A DNA stretch of 21,365 nt, taken from assembly GCA_937129505.1 (NCBI GenBank), contig CAKZNJ010000513.1:1-21365 (forward strand), given 5' to 3'. How positions within the stretch are numbered: position 1 is the stretch's first letter; each line of letters starts with the position of its first letter. The translations under genes were made by a program, and so were the position numbers. The stretch is from an uncultured Anaerolineae bacterium (GTDB lineage: Bacteria > Chloroflexota > Anaerolineae > Anaerolineales > UBA4823). The notes below the pieces were generated by a model. That model worked only from the letters and a program-made list of their open reading frames with translations, searched no databases and was not told the origin of the DNA. Shown in pieces: positions 10,665 through 18,043 of this stretch.

Positions 10665-11735
10665 TTAAGCGCCTTTCACGCCCTTCGGTGGGGCGATGGA
10701 AGCGCGCCGAACAACCTCGAAACTAATTTGCCGCAAATACGGTCGCGGCAAGTCGTTATCTTCGCCGCTAATGCGGCGGAGCAACACCTCCACACACGCC
10801 TGAGCTAAATGGGTGTGGCTGGTCGCCACGGCGCTGATGGGAGGTTGGGAAAAAGAAAACCAATCTAGGTCATCAAAACAGATCAGAGAAATTTGCTTTG
10901 GGATACCCACCCCTTCCGTCCTCAAGGTCTTAATCACGCCGGGCATAATGGCATTGCTGGCAACAAACAAGGCTGTTGGGGGTGTCGGTAAACTCAGCAA
11001 CTCCTTCGCCGCTTTAGCGCCCCACTCACTGCGCAATGCTCCCAAGCGGACGTAACTTGGGTCAGGCTGCAAGCCGGCTTCCCTGATCGCTTGCAAGAAA
11101 CCCTGCCAGCGGTCGTAATTACTGCTATAGACGATATCGCCGCCGATATAGCCAATGAGGCGATGGCCTGCCCTGAGCAACTCCTCCGTGGCTGCTTTTG
11201 CGCCTTTGAAATCCTCAAAGACAAGCGCATCCAACTGACTGCCCTTGACCTGCCGGACAATGCAAACGGTTGGGATGTTTTGAGAATATAGATGTTCCAA
11301 GAGAGCTTCATCGGGTGCAGTCGGCACCCAGATCAAACCATCCACATCATGACCGATCAGCTTTTGTAACGCTACCCGTTCGACCTCGACTTCATCGCGA
11401 GTCGAAGAGAGCAAAAGTTGAAAGCCCTCCTTATTGAGCAAGAGACTGATCTCATCAGCCAGCGCAGTGTAGTAGGCATTTAAGAGGTTGGGAATGATCA
11501 GGCCTACCGTGCGGCTATACCGTTGACGCAAGGCTTTGGCGCGCAAGTTGGGTTGATAATTAAGCTGACGCACCGCTTCCAACACGCGTTGGCGGCTCTC
11601 CTCCGAGACATACCCCGTGTTGTTCAAAACTCTGGAAACTGTAGCAATAGAGGTGTCGGCTGCCTTGGCTACCTCCCGCAATCCCACCCTTTTGCGGATT
11701 GTCGGATGAAGGCCGTTGTTTTGATCTGAAACCAT
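10665..11735 (-). CDS. LacI/PurR-type transcriptional repressor
   Basis: A 356-residue regulator. The N-terminal helix-turn-helix spans ~17-63 (VGLREVAKAADTSIATVSRV, then LNNTGYVSEESRQRVLEAVR and LNYQPN), followed by the hinge helix NLRAKALRQ. A periplasmic-binding-protein-like ligand domain begins at TVGLIIPNLLNAYYTALADE and includes LIGYIGGD, TALFVASNAIMPGV and ICFDDLDWFSF. The start at 11735 has TTAGGAG 5 bases upstream; this site overlaps the stop of the UroD-like gene, so the two are translationally coupled. The gene lies inside the operon it probably controls: its family's typical operator TGTAAACGTTTACA is nearly matched at three promoters in the window (16252, 21002, 21121), predicting autoregulation. 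The inducer is unknown, presumably the imported compound. Confidence 0.93.
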   Translation of the reverse strand: MVSDQNNGLHPTIRKRVGLREVAKAADTSIATVSRVLNNTGYVSEESRQRVLEAVRQLNYQPNLRAKALRQRYSRTVGLIIPNLLNAYYTALADEISLLLNKEGFQLLLSSTRDEVEVERVALQKLIGHDVDGLIWVPTAPDEALLEHLYSQNIPTVCIVRQVKGSQLDALVFEDFKGAKAATEELLRAGHRLIGYIGGDIVYSSNYDRWQGFLQAIREAGLQPDPSYVRLGALRSEWGAKAAKELLSLPTPPTALFVASNAIMPGVIKTLRTEGVGIPKQISLICFDDLDWFSFSQPPISAVATSHTHLAQACVEVLLRRISGEDNDLPRPYLRQISFEVVRRASIAPPKGVKGA

Positions 11736-11743
11736 ATTTTCTC

Positions 11744-12991
11744 CTAAAACGGAGCTTCCTCCCGCCTAACTTGATCGCTCGAGAGCGGAGGCTGCCTCTC
11801 TCTCAATCTCTGAGCGATATACACCACCCGCTCAATCGAGTTATGGCGCATGAACAAATCCACCACACCGAGCAGGATGGGGCGATCAATGAGGTCTAAC
11901 AAAGTTTCGATCTCTTTTTCGAATACCTCTTGGGGAGTTTGTTCTTCTAACCACGTCGAGGGAATGGCGCCCCAGATCAGCGGCCCATTGCGAAAAGCTT
12001 GCCAAGCCTCTTCAAAAGGGCAACTGGTTAGAGGTTGCTGAGAAAACGACTCACAGACATCCAAACCGCTTTCGGGGAGCAAAGATAACAAGGTGCGCAT
12101 ATCGCCATCGGTATGACTGCCGACTTTCTTGCCTTGTCCATGCAAGATTTCAGTGTACTTCTGATATGACTCCAAGCAATACTTGCGAAACAGCGGTGGA
12201 CTAGTCATCATGCCGTGGAGATTGTCGGGGAATTCCACATAGGGTGTCCCCTCGGGTGAACCAGCTCCAAGAGGCTCTAGGCGAGGCAATACGTCTAACA
12301 GTTGCTCATCGAGCAGTTGCAAGAGGCGTTCGACCCGATTGCGTTCATAGTGCAGGGCTTTAAACAGGTTGATCTCCCCGAGGTACTCCAGCAAAAGCTG
12401 TTGGAAAGGGATGCGTTGTAGGAGCGGCACCACCATCCCATGCCCGCCAATTTGATCCTGCCAGGCTTGCACGCTCTCGAAGAGGGGTACAAACTCCATT
12501 CGCTCAATCACCGCTTCGGCAACGGGATAATCTTCAGCTTGCGAAATTAAGTGCTTTTGCAAGTAAGGGTCTAGTCCGCTCTGCACATGTTCTGGCAGTA
12601 AGCCATGCCTGAGATGCAAAGTGCCTTCGGGGGCAATCAGATCGGTTTCGGTAGTGCCGGGATTGGTGGTGGAGATAATATCCCAGAAGCTGGGAAAATT
12701 CTCGATGACGGGTTCATACTCGTGGTAGATAGTTTCGCCCTCAAACCGGGCGTGCACCTCGACCCCCCGCAAACGAAAAGCATAGGCATTGACGAACTTT
12801 AGCCGCCCAACACCAACTTCATGATGCAGACGGTCTAAATCCCAGTCCGCCAGGTGAGGAGGTAGGCTTTGGGTGCGCTGGTGGCTGCGATGCCAAGCTT
12901 CCAAGCGGGTGATGAACGGCAAGCGCGGGGGCATCTCTCCCCGCAGCACCATCCAAGCCAATTCGCGCTGGCTGAGCTCCGCTTGGCTCAC
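11744..12991 (-). CDS. Uroporphyrinogen-decarboxylase (UroD/MtaA)-family protein
   Basis: A 415-residue protein of the UroD superfamily, which contains both UroD and the corrinoid:coenzyme M or tetrahydrofolate methyltransferases (MtaA/MtbA/MtgA). Family marks are EFPDNLHGMMTSPPLFRKY (253-271), GQGKKVGSHTDGDMRTLL (285-302), GLDVCESF (309-316) and PLIWGAIPS (337-345). His293 and Cys313 sit where the methyltransferases place two zinc/substrate ligands. I see no third Cys near the C terminus, where His383 is the nearest candidate. The gene starts with GTG at 12991, overlapping the stop of the permease gene in GTGA, with GGAG 9 bases upstream. Sitting in an importer operon that ends in an MttB-type gene, it is more likely a methyl-transfer partner than a haem-pathway enzyme. 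That role is inferred. Confidence 0.78.
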   Translation of the reverse strand: MSQAELSQRELAWMVLRGEMPPRLPFITRLEAWHRSHQRTQSLPPHLADWDLDRLHHEVGVGRLKFVNAYAFRLRGVEVHARFEGETIYHEYEPVIENFPSFWDIISTTNPGTTETDLIAPEGTLHLRHGLLPEHVQSGLDPYLQKHLISQAEDYPVAEAVIERMEFVPLFESVQAWQDQIGGHGMVVPLLQRIPFQQLLLEYLGEINLFKALHYERNRVERLLQLLDEQLLDVLPRLEPLGAGSPEGTPYVEFPDNLHGMMTSPPLFRKYCLESYQKYTEILHGQGKKVGSHTDGDMRTLLSLLPESGLDVCESFSQQPLTSCPFEEAWQAFRNGPLIWGAIPSTWLEEQTPQEVFEKEIETLLDLIDRPILLGVVDLFMRHNSIERVVYIAQRLRERQPPLSSDQVRREEAPF

Positions 12992-13827
12992 TTGACCGCT
13001 CCACCGGTCAAACCGCGAATGAAATAGCGCTGTCCAAACATATAGACGACGACAATGGGGATGGTAGCGATCAACAACCCTGCCATTGTGGCTGGAATGT
13101 CCACATAATTGCGCGACCTTAAGGCTGCAATGCCGACCATCAGGGTTTTCAGCTCATCCTTCTGCATGAAGACCAAAGCGATTAGCAATTCGTTCCACAC
13201 CCACAAGGCGTTGACCACGATTAATGTGATCAAGGCAGGCGCAGACAGAGGCATCATGATATTCCAAAAGACCCGCAAGCTAGAGCAACCGTCAATCCGC
13301 GCCGCTTCGATGATCTCGCGCGGGATGGTGCGGAAGAAGTTGGTCATCAAGTAAATTGAGAAGGGCAAGAGCAAGCCCGTGTAAATCAAAATCGTCCCTT
13401 GATAGGTGTTGACCAAATTCCAGCGCACCATAGCGACGAACAAGGGCACAATCATCACCACCGGCGGGACAACCATGAGGGAAAGAATGATGTTAAACAG
13501 GGTTCGCTTGCCGTAAAAATCCATGCGGGCAAAGGCATAGGCTGCAAGACAGGCGATAATCAGGGAAACGAGAACTGCCCCAACGGTCAAGATCGAGCTA
13601 TTGAGAAAGCGGATGAAAAACTTTTCTCCTGCTAGGGCAGTGTTGAAGTTTGCCCAATAGAGGGACTGGGGCAAGCCCCATTTATCTTCAATGTACTCAA
13701 AGCGTGTCTTGAAGGCCGAGACGATCATGAAATAAACCGGGAAGAGCGATAAGATGGTCGCCCCAATAACCATCGCTTGGCGGATAAAGCTGCCGATCCA
13801 TCCCAAAACTCGATCGGAAGTCTTCAT
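12988..13827 (-). CDS. Sugar-type ABC importer permease, MalG/LacG-like (CUT1)
   Basis: A 279-residue inner-membrane permease with about six hydrophobic segments (first ~17-36). The ATPase-docking EAA loop is EIIEAARIDGCSSLRVFWNI (171-190) followed by MMPLSAPAL, and the C terminus YFIRGLTGGAVK is characteristic of the MalG branch. GGAGG lies 8 bases before the ATG at 13827. It overlaps the preceding permease gene in ATGA (13824-13827) and the following UroD-like gene in GTGA (12988-12991), so three reading frames are translationally chained. With the MalF-like partner it forms the membrane channel. No ATPase gene accompanies the pair, so a shared MsmK/UgpC-type ATPase elsewhere is presumably used. 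Confidence 0.92.
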   Translation of the reverse strand: MKTSDRVLGWIGSFIRQAMVIGATILSLFPVYFMIVSAFKTRFEYIEDKWGLPQSLYWANFNTALAGEKFFIRFLNSSILTVGAVLVSLIIACLAAYAFARMDFYGKRTLFNIILSLMVVPPVVMIVPLFVAMVRWNLVNTYQGTILIYTGLLLPFSIYLMTNFFRTIPREIIEAARIDGCSSLRVFWNIMMPLSAPALITLIVVNALWVWNELLIALVFMQKDELKTLMVGIAALRSRNYVDIPATMAGLLIATIPIVVVYMFGQRYFIRGLTGGAVK

Positions 13828-14726
13828 GACACTTCCTCCAAAGTAGTAGATCGTTCTCGCAAGCGCAGCTCAAGGAAGATGAAGATTCCGGTGACCAACA
13901 GCAAAATCACCGAGACCGCAGAGGCAATGTTCATCTGGTTATAGCGGAAACCGGTCAAGTAAATGAACAATTCGGTCACCATAGTTGAATTGCCTGGTCC
14001 GCCGCCGGTCATCACATAAACATAGCCAAAAACCCAAGATAAGATGGTGATGATAGATACAATGGTGAAGAATTCGATCGTGGTTGCGAGTTGGGGGATG
14101 GTTATATGCCATTGCAACCGCCACCAATTGGCGCCATCGATTTTTGCGGCATCGAATAGCTCCTCTTCTACCGACATCAAGCGCGCCAAGAAAAGGACAA
14201 TTCCAAAACCGACCTCTTTCCATACAATCACAAACATTAGGGTTGGCAAAGCCAATCTGGTGCTGCCCAGCCAATCCAAGACAAACCTTTCCAGACCAAT
14301 CACCGTAAGAAAATCATTTAATACACCACTCAATTGGAAAATGTACGAAAAGATCAGACCAACCACTGTGATCGGCAGAAGGTATGGCAGAAAGAGGGTC
14401 GTACGATAAAACTGCCACCCGCGAATGCGATCGAACAAAAAGATCGCCAAAATCAGCGCGATCGAAACCATAATCGGTACACTGATTAACAGGGTGAGGT
14501 TATTCCGCACCGCTCGTAGGAAGACCTCATCCTTGAAAATTGCCTGATAATTGCCGAAACCGACAAAGAGCATTTCCCCTTGAAAGGGGCGTTGGAAACT
14601 CAACGTGATCAAACGCAGGACAGGAAAAGCAAAAATCACCCCGATCACCAGCAGTGCTGGGGCGAGGAAGAGATAAGGTTCAATTTGGCGGAGAAGTTTG
14701 TAGCGAAGATTTGTGCCGATAGACAT
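13824..14726 (-). CDS. Sugar-type ABC importer permease, MalF/LacF-like (CUT1)
   Basis: A 300-residue inner-membrane permease with about six hydrophobic segments (first ~19-44). The EAA loop FDAAKIDGANWWRLQWHITI (191-210) and the downstream TGGGPGNSTMV (240-250) before the last helices identify the MalF branch of carbohydrate uptake type 1 importers. The start at 14726 is preceded by GGAG at 6 bases. It follows the binding-protein gene after 90 bases holding a strong hairpin (14751-14787) and overlaps the MalG-like gene by 4 bases. Members of this family carry oligosaccharides, glycerol-3-phosphate or glycosylated polyols; the substrate here cannot be assigned. Confidence 0.92.
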   Translation of the reverse strand: MSIGTNLRYKLLRQIEPYLFLAPALLVIGVIFAFPVLRLITLSFQRPFQGEMLFVGFGNYQAIFKDEVFLRAVRNNLTLLISVPIMVSIALILAIFLFDRIRGWQFYRTTLFLPYLLPITVVGLIFSYIFQLSGVLNDFLTVIGLERFVLDWLGSTRLALPTLMFVIVWKEVGFGIVLFLARLMSVEEELFDAAKIDGANWWRLQWHITIPQLATTIEFFTIVSIITILSWVFGYVYVMTGGGPGNSTMVTELFIYLTGFRYNQMNIASAVSVILLLVTGIFIFLELRLRERSTTLEEVS

Positions 14727-14750
14727 TAAGAACTCCGCTTAGAGAGCTTA

Positions 14751-14787
14751 GGTTGGGCACAGGGGCAATCTAAACCTGCACCCAACC
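14751..14787 (-). repeat. Intercistronic hairpin between binding-protein and permease genes
   Basis: GGTTGGGCACAGG (14751-14763) can pair with CCTGCACCCAACC (14775-14787) across an 11-base loop: 13 bp, two of them G-U on the minus-strand transcript. No U-tract follows on the minus strand, so it is not a full terminator. At this position in importer operons such hairpins commonly protect the binding-protein mRNA and keep permease levels lower; that role is inferred. Confidence 0.55.
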
Positions 14788-14816
14788 AACTTTTACCGAA
14801 TAGCGCGATTTTAATC

Positions 14817-16184
14817 CTATTTGGAGTACCAGTTGATAAAGTTCTGCAACTGATCCGGATTTTGCTCGCGCCACTTTTGAATGATTTCTTCGGTCAATTG
14901 CGCCAGTTCGGCTGGGGTCTTATCGCCGGCGAAAAGCAACTGCGTCCCCGTAAAGTTAGCTTGCTCATCCAACAAGCTGGGGATGAAGTTCTCCAAGTTT
15001 GGACCGGCAGATTGGACCACCCACTCAAAGATCTGTTGTAGGATAGGTTGGTCAATTTGCGCAGTGTCGAAGCGATTGTCAGCCGGCAACACGCCCGTGT
15101 ATTTGAACCAAGCGTTAAGACGATCAGGAGTGTGGGTAAACATCAGGAAATCAGCGGCTTCTTGCTTATGCTTCGACCAAGAAGTGATTCCCAAACCTTG
15201 GGCAGTAACCACATAGGTGTCTGCTAGTTTGCCAGAGCCATACTTAGGAACTCGCATCACACCCATATTTTCCCAACCGATGATCTCAGCCCACCCCTTC
15301 AAGAAGGTATCGTTGCCAAAGATCATGGCCGATTTGCCTTGGACAAATTGATCTTGCCCCTGCTGGTAGTCAACGGAGTTGATATCCGCATTCCAACAGT
15401 TGGCTTCTTTTAGCTGATTGAGTCGCTCCCACCATTCAGCATAGGCGGGATCGGTGAATTTGGCTTCGCCGATCGAGGCTTTCATAAAGTCCTTTTCGCT
15501 ATCAAGGTTTTGGCGGCCGAGAATCGAGAAGAGCCACCCGCCAAACCAGCCATCTTTGAGGCCGCCAGAGATCGGCGTTACCCCAATGGCATTCAGCTTA
15601 TCACAGGCAGCGATCAGGTCATCCCAAGTTTGGGGCAATTCGGTGATACCCGCTTTTTCAAACAGCGTCGGGTTATAGACCATAGGGTTGCCCGAAAGAT
15701 ACCAGCCCATTCCCCACAACTTACCATCGTAGGTGCGCTCGAAATTGTTGATATAGTGAGAGCGCTCCTCGGCAGGGATCAAGTCATCCAAAGGAACCAA
15801 TGCACCGCTCCAAGCAAACTCCAATGTCCACACCCCACCCCAGAAATATTGGATATCGGGTCCCTGTTGGGCAGCGGCAGCAGACTGGAAAGCGGGGATA
15901 AGCGAGTCGGTTGATTGCAGCACTGCTTCAATGGTAACATTGGGGTGCAGTTTTTGATATTCTGCAATCGTCTCATCCAACCATTTTTGGGCACCAGGTG
16001 CTTCTTGTTCCCCCCACCACCAAATGACCAACTTCACTGGTTCAGCCTCAGCGGGTTGAGCAGGTGCTTCGGTGGCGCCAGACGGCTGCTGTGGTTGATC
16101 TGGCGCTTGGGTGGTTGGCTGCGCACAAGCGGCCACGAGGCTGATCAAAACCAGCAGGACGATGAAAAAGCGCGTTCTATTCAT
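14817..16184 (-). CDS. Sugar-type ABC importer substrate-binding lipoprotein (CUT1, SBP family 1)
   Basis: A 455-residue extracytoplasmic lipoprotein that would deliver substrate to the two permeases. The signal peptide (MNRTRFFIVLLVLISLVAAC) ends in the lipobox LVAAC with Cys20, followed by a Gln/Pro/Ala/Glu-rich tether (~21-48). The mature fold begins VKLVIWWWGEQEAPG and shows family-1 features: WLDETIAEYQKLHPNVTIEA, GPDIQYFWGGVW, WGMGWYLSGNPMVYNPTLFE, and QFVQGKSAMIFGNDTFL. The many Trp residues are typical of sugar-ring stacking pockets. The ATG at 16184 has GAGGAG about 7 bases upstream. It heads the six-gene minus-strand operon behind a LacI-type operator and a promoter at 16269-16297. 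Confidence 0.92.
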   Translation of the reverse strand: MNRTRFFIVLLVLISLVAACAQPTTQAPDQPQQPSGATEAPAQPAEAEPVKLVIWWWGEQEAPGAQKWLDETIAEYQKLHPNVTIEAVLQSTDSLIPAFQSAAAAQQGPDIQYFWGGVWTLEFAWSGALVPLDDLIPAEERSHYINNFERTYDGKLWGMGWYLSGNPMVYNPTLFEKAGITELPQTWDDLIAACDKLNAIGVTPISGGLKDGWFGGWLFSILGRQNLDSEKDFMKASIGEAKFTDPAYAEWWERLNQLKEANCWNADINSVDYQQGQDQFVQGKSAMIFGNDTFLKGWAEIIGWENMGVMRVPKYGSGKLADTYVVTAQGLGITSWSKHKQEAADFLMFTHTPDRLNAWFKYTGVLPADNRFDTAQIDQPILQQIFEWVVQSAGPNLENFIPSLLDEQANFTGTQLLFAGDKTPAELAQLTEEIIQKWREQNPDQLQNFINWYSK

Positions 16185-16251
16185 AGTTTTCTCCTCTCTT
16201 GGGTGATCAAAAACGGGAAATTAATCGGTCCATCGGGCGTTTACGTAAGCG

Positions 16252-16263
16252 GTAAACGTTTAC
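16252..16263. promoter_or_regulatory. LacI-type operator 1
   Basis: GTAAACGTTTAC is a perfect 12-bp palindrome, and the 14-base minus-strand site TGTAAACGTTTACC differs by one base from the classic TGTAAACGTTTACA. It covers the predicted start (about 16262) of the minus-strand operon. An extra half site CGTTTAC at 16238-16244 forms a second inverted repeat with it. Likely bound by the LacI-type protein encoded in the same operon. Confidence 0.78.
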
Positions 16264-16268
16264 ATACC

Positions 16269-16297
16269 ATATTAGCATGAAAAAACAGAGTTGTCAA
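16269..16297 (-). promoter_or_regulatory. Promoter of the importer/UroD/LacI/MttB operon
   Basis: Read on the minus strand: TTGACA (16297-16292), a 17-base spacer and TAATAT (16274-16269). Transcription would start near 16262, within operator 1, giving a leader of about 78 bases. Confidence 0.6.
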
Positions 16298-16420
16298 GCT
16301 ATGTTTTGTTAATTTTTTTTGCCTTAGAGCCACATCCCTTCCAATCCCAAACTGCCATACTGCCTAGCAATCTCTGTTTCAGAAGGTGAACCGCTTTGCA
16401 GAATGATCGATTGGTAGGTA

Positions 16421-16429
16421 TGCTATAAT
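16421..16429 (+). promoter_or_regulatory. Extended -10 promoter for the second MttB-family gene
   Basis: TGC-TATAAT (TATAAT 16424-16429) is a perfect extended -10 element without a clear -35. It gives a leader of about 32 bases before the ATG at 16468. No LacI-type palindrome overlaps it, so this gene may be expressed independently of the repressor. Confidence 0.5.
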
Positions 16430-16467
16430 TGTCCCAATTTCTGTGTGGTATCTCTTTCACGTAATCA

Positions 16468-17925
16468 ATGAAACCGAAACTGCCCCAGCGCCTCGAATTT
16501 ATGACCCCCGAGCAGGTCGAACAAGTCCATCAGACCGTGCTGCGTGTTTTAGCCGAAGTGGGCGTGCGCATTGATTGGCCGCCAGCCTTAGAAATCCTTG
16601 CCGCCCATGGCTGCAAGGTGAACTACGAGCAGCGCATTGCATTGATTCCTCCCCATGTCTTGAGCCGCGCCCTAGACACCGCTCCCTCCGAATTTGAACT
16701 CCACGCCCGCAATCCCCAACAGACCATCTCGGTAACCCTAAAAGATGTTTACACCATCGCTGGCTCCTCAGCCCTAAATGTGTTAGATTTGGAGGGTAAT
16801 CATCGCCCGGCCACCTTACAAGACTTGCGCGATTTCACGCGCTTAATCGATGCCCTCGAGCTTGCCGATGTGATGCACGCCATGGTCATCCCGCAGGATA
16901 TGCCCCAGCCAGGTTTCGACCGCATACTCTTCGCCACCATCCTGGAAAACAGCAGCAAACATTATTATTCTCAAGGCGAAGGGGAACAAAGCGTGCACGA
17001 TCAGGTGCAAATGGCAAGCGTCATCCAAGGCAGCCTCGAGGCGGTACGTCAAAAACCCATCTTTAGCTTCGTAAGCTGCCTGACCTCCCCCCTGATCCAT
17101 CCCGCCGAGCGGGTGCAAGAGATGATCGCTTGCGCCAATTATGGCATCCCTCTCTGGCTAGAAGCAACGAACATGATGGGCGCAACCGCTCCCATCACGA
17201 TTGCCGGTGCGTTGGTCGAACACACCGCGAATATGCTGGCCGCCCTGACCTTGGTACAGTTGATCAACCCTGGACATCCCTGCATTATTGGTGTTGCCTC
17301 GGGGGGGTTAAATATGCGCGCCGGAACCTATGTTGGCGCGTCCCCTGAAGCTACGTTATTACATGTGGCGACTGTCCAAATGGCGCGCTATTACCGCTTG
17401 CCATTTGAAGGCAGTTCGGGGTTAGACGCCTGTCTGCCTGACGCCCAAGCGGGATATGAACGCGCCCTGCAAGATATCCCTTATGCCCTAGCGGGGATGA
17501 ATTTCATCCATTTAGCCTTCGGCATGATGAATCAATTACTCACTTCCAGCTACGAACAAGCCCGGATCGATCACGAAATCCTAGCGGCATCCTACCGCTT
17601 AGCCGAAAGCTTCGCCGTCAATGAGGAAACCCTAGCTTTAGATCAGATCCGACAGTGCGGTCCCGGGGGTCAATTCTTGACTCATCCTTACACCCTGCGC
17701 CACTTCAAAGAACACCAATGGCAACCCCGCCTGACCAACCGGCTAGAATGGACTCAATTCCAGCGACAGCTCGGTGGAAAAGACATCCGCCAGCGCGCCA
17801 ACGAGCTTGCCCGTCAAATCCTTGCCTCACATCAACCCCTGCCGCTCGAAGAAAAGGTAGCTGCCGAACTACAGCGAATGGCACAAGCATTCCAGCAGGC
17901 GGCAATCCAAAGCCAAGCAGGATAA
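16468..17925 (+). CDS. Second MttB-family (trimethylamine methyltransferase-like) protein, non-pyrrolysine
   Basis: A 485-residue MttB-superfamily paralogue of the 9195-10643 product, clearly diverged from it. N-terminal TPEQVEQVHQTVLRVLAEVG is the family's opening helix. Then come AGSSALNVLDLEGNHRPAT, LEATNMMGATAPITIAGALV in the barrel core, GSSGLDACLPDAQAGYE and VNEETLALDQIRQCGPGGQF (from residue 384), followed by LTHPYTLRHFKEHQWQPRL. No in-frame UAG interrupts it, so it is a non-Pyl member. In known non-Pyl members the substrates are quaternary amines such as glycine betaine, proline betaine, gamma-butyrobetaine or carnitine; which applies here, if any, is unknown. The start ATG at 16468 has no Shine-Dalgarno; a later ATG at 16501 is possible, but the first fits the family's N terminus better. 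It is divergent from the importer operon and convergent with the epimerase operon. Confidence 0.87.
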   Translation: MKPKLPQRLEFMTPEQVEQVHQTVLRVLAEVGVRIDWPPALEILAAHGCKVNYEQRIALIPPHVLSRALDTAPSEFELHARNPQQTISVTLKDVYTIAGSSALNVLDLEGNHRPATLQDLRDFTRLIDALELADVMHAMVIPQDMPQPGFDRILFATILENSSKHYYSQGEGEQSVHDQVQMASVIQGSLEAVRQKPIFSFVSCLTSPLIHPAERVQEMIACANYGIPLWLEATNMMGATAPITIAGALVEHTANMLAALTLVQLINPGHPCIIGVASGGLNMRAGTYVGASPEATLLHVATVQMARYYRLPFEGSSGLDACLPDAQAGYERALQDIPYALAGMNFIHLAFGMMNQLLTSSYEQARIDHEILAASYRLAESFAVNEETLALDQIRQCGPGGQFLTHPYTLRHFKEHQWQPRLTNRLEWTQFQRQLGGKDIRQRANELARQILASHQPLPLEEKVAAELQRMAQAFQQAAIQSQAG

Positions 17926-17984
17926 ATTACCGAGGCAGAAATCTGTCTGCCCAGTCAAGCCCCGCCAAGGAAAAAAAAGACTAT

Positions 17985-18024
17985 AAAAAAAGCGTTGCCC
18001 GCCCACCGATCGAGCTGGCAACGC
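17985..18024 (-). terminator. Rho-independent terminator of the M24/SDR/epimerase operon
   Basis: GCGTTGCC (17992-17999) pairs with GGCAACGC (18017-18024), a perfect 8-bp stem with a 17-base loop. Seven A at 17985-17991 give the U-tract on the minus strand. It lies 20 bases past the stop of the epimerase-like gene. A separate 6-bp hairpin (GGCAGA 17934-17939, TCTGCC 17946-17951) follows the plus-strand MttB-family gene but lacks a U-tract. Confidence 0.72.
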
Positions 18025-18043
18025 CCAACAAGTCAGACGATGA

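Noticed and set aside
9195..17925. Pyrrolysine in the MttB-family genes
   Set aside because: Both frames are uninterrupted by TAG over their full family length, and no pylTSBCD genes are in the window.
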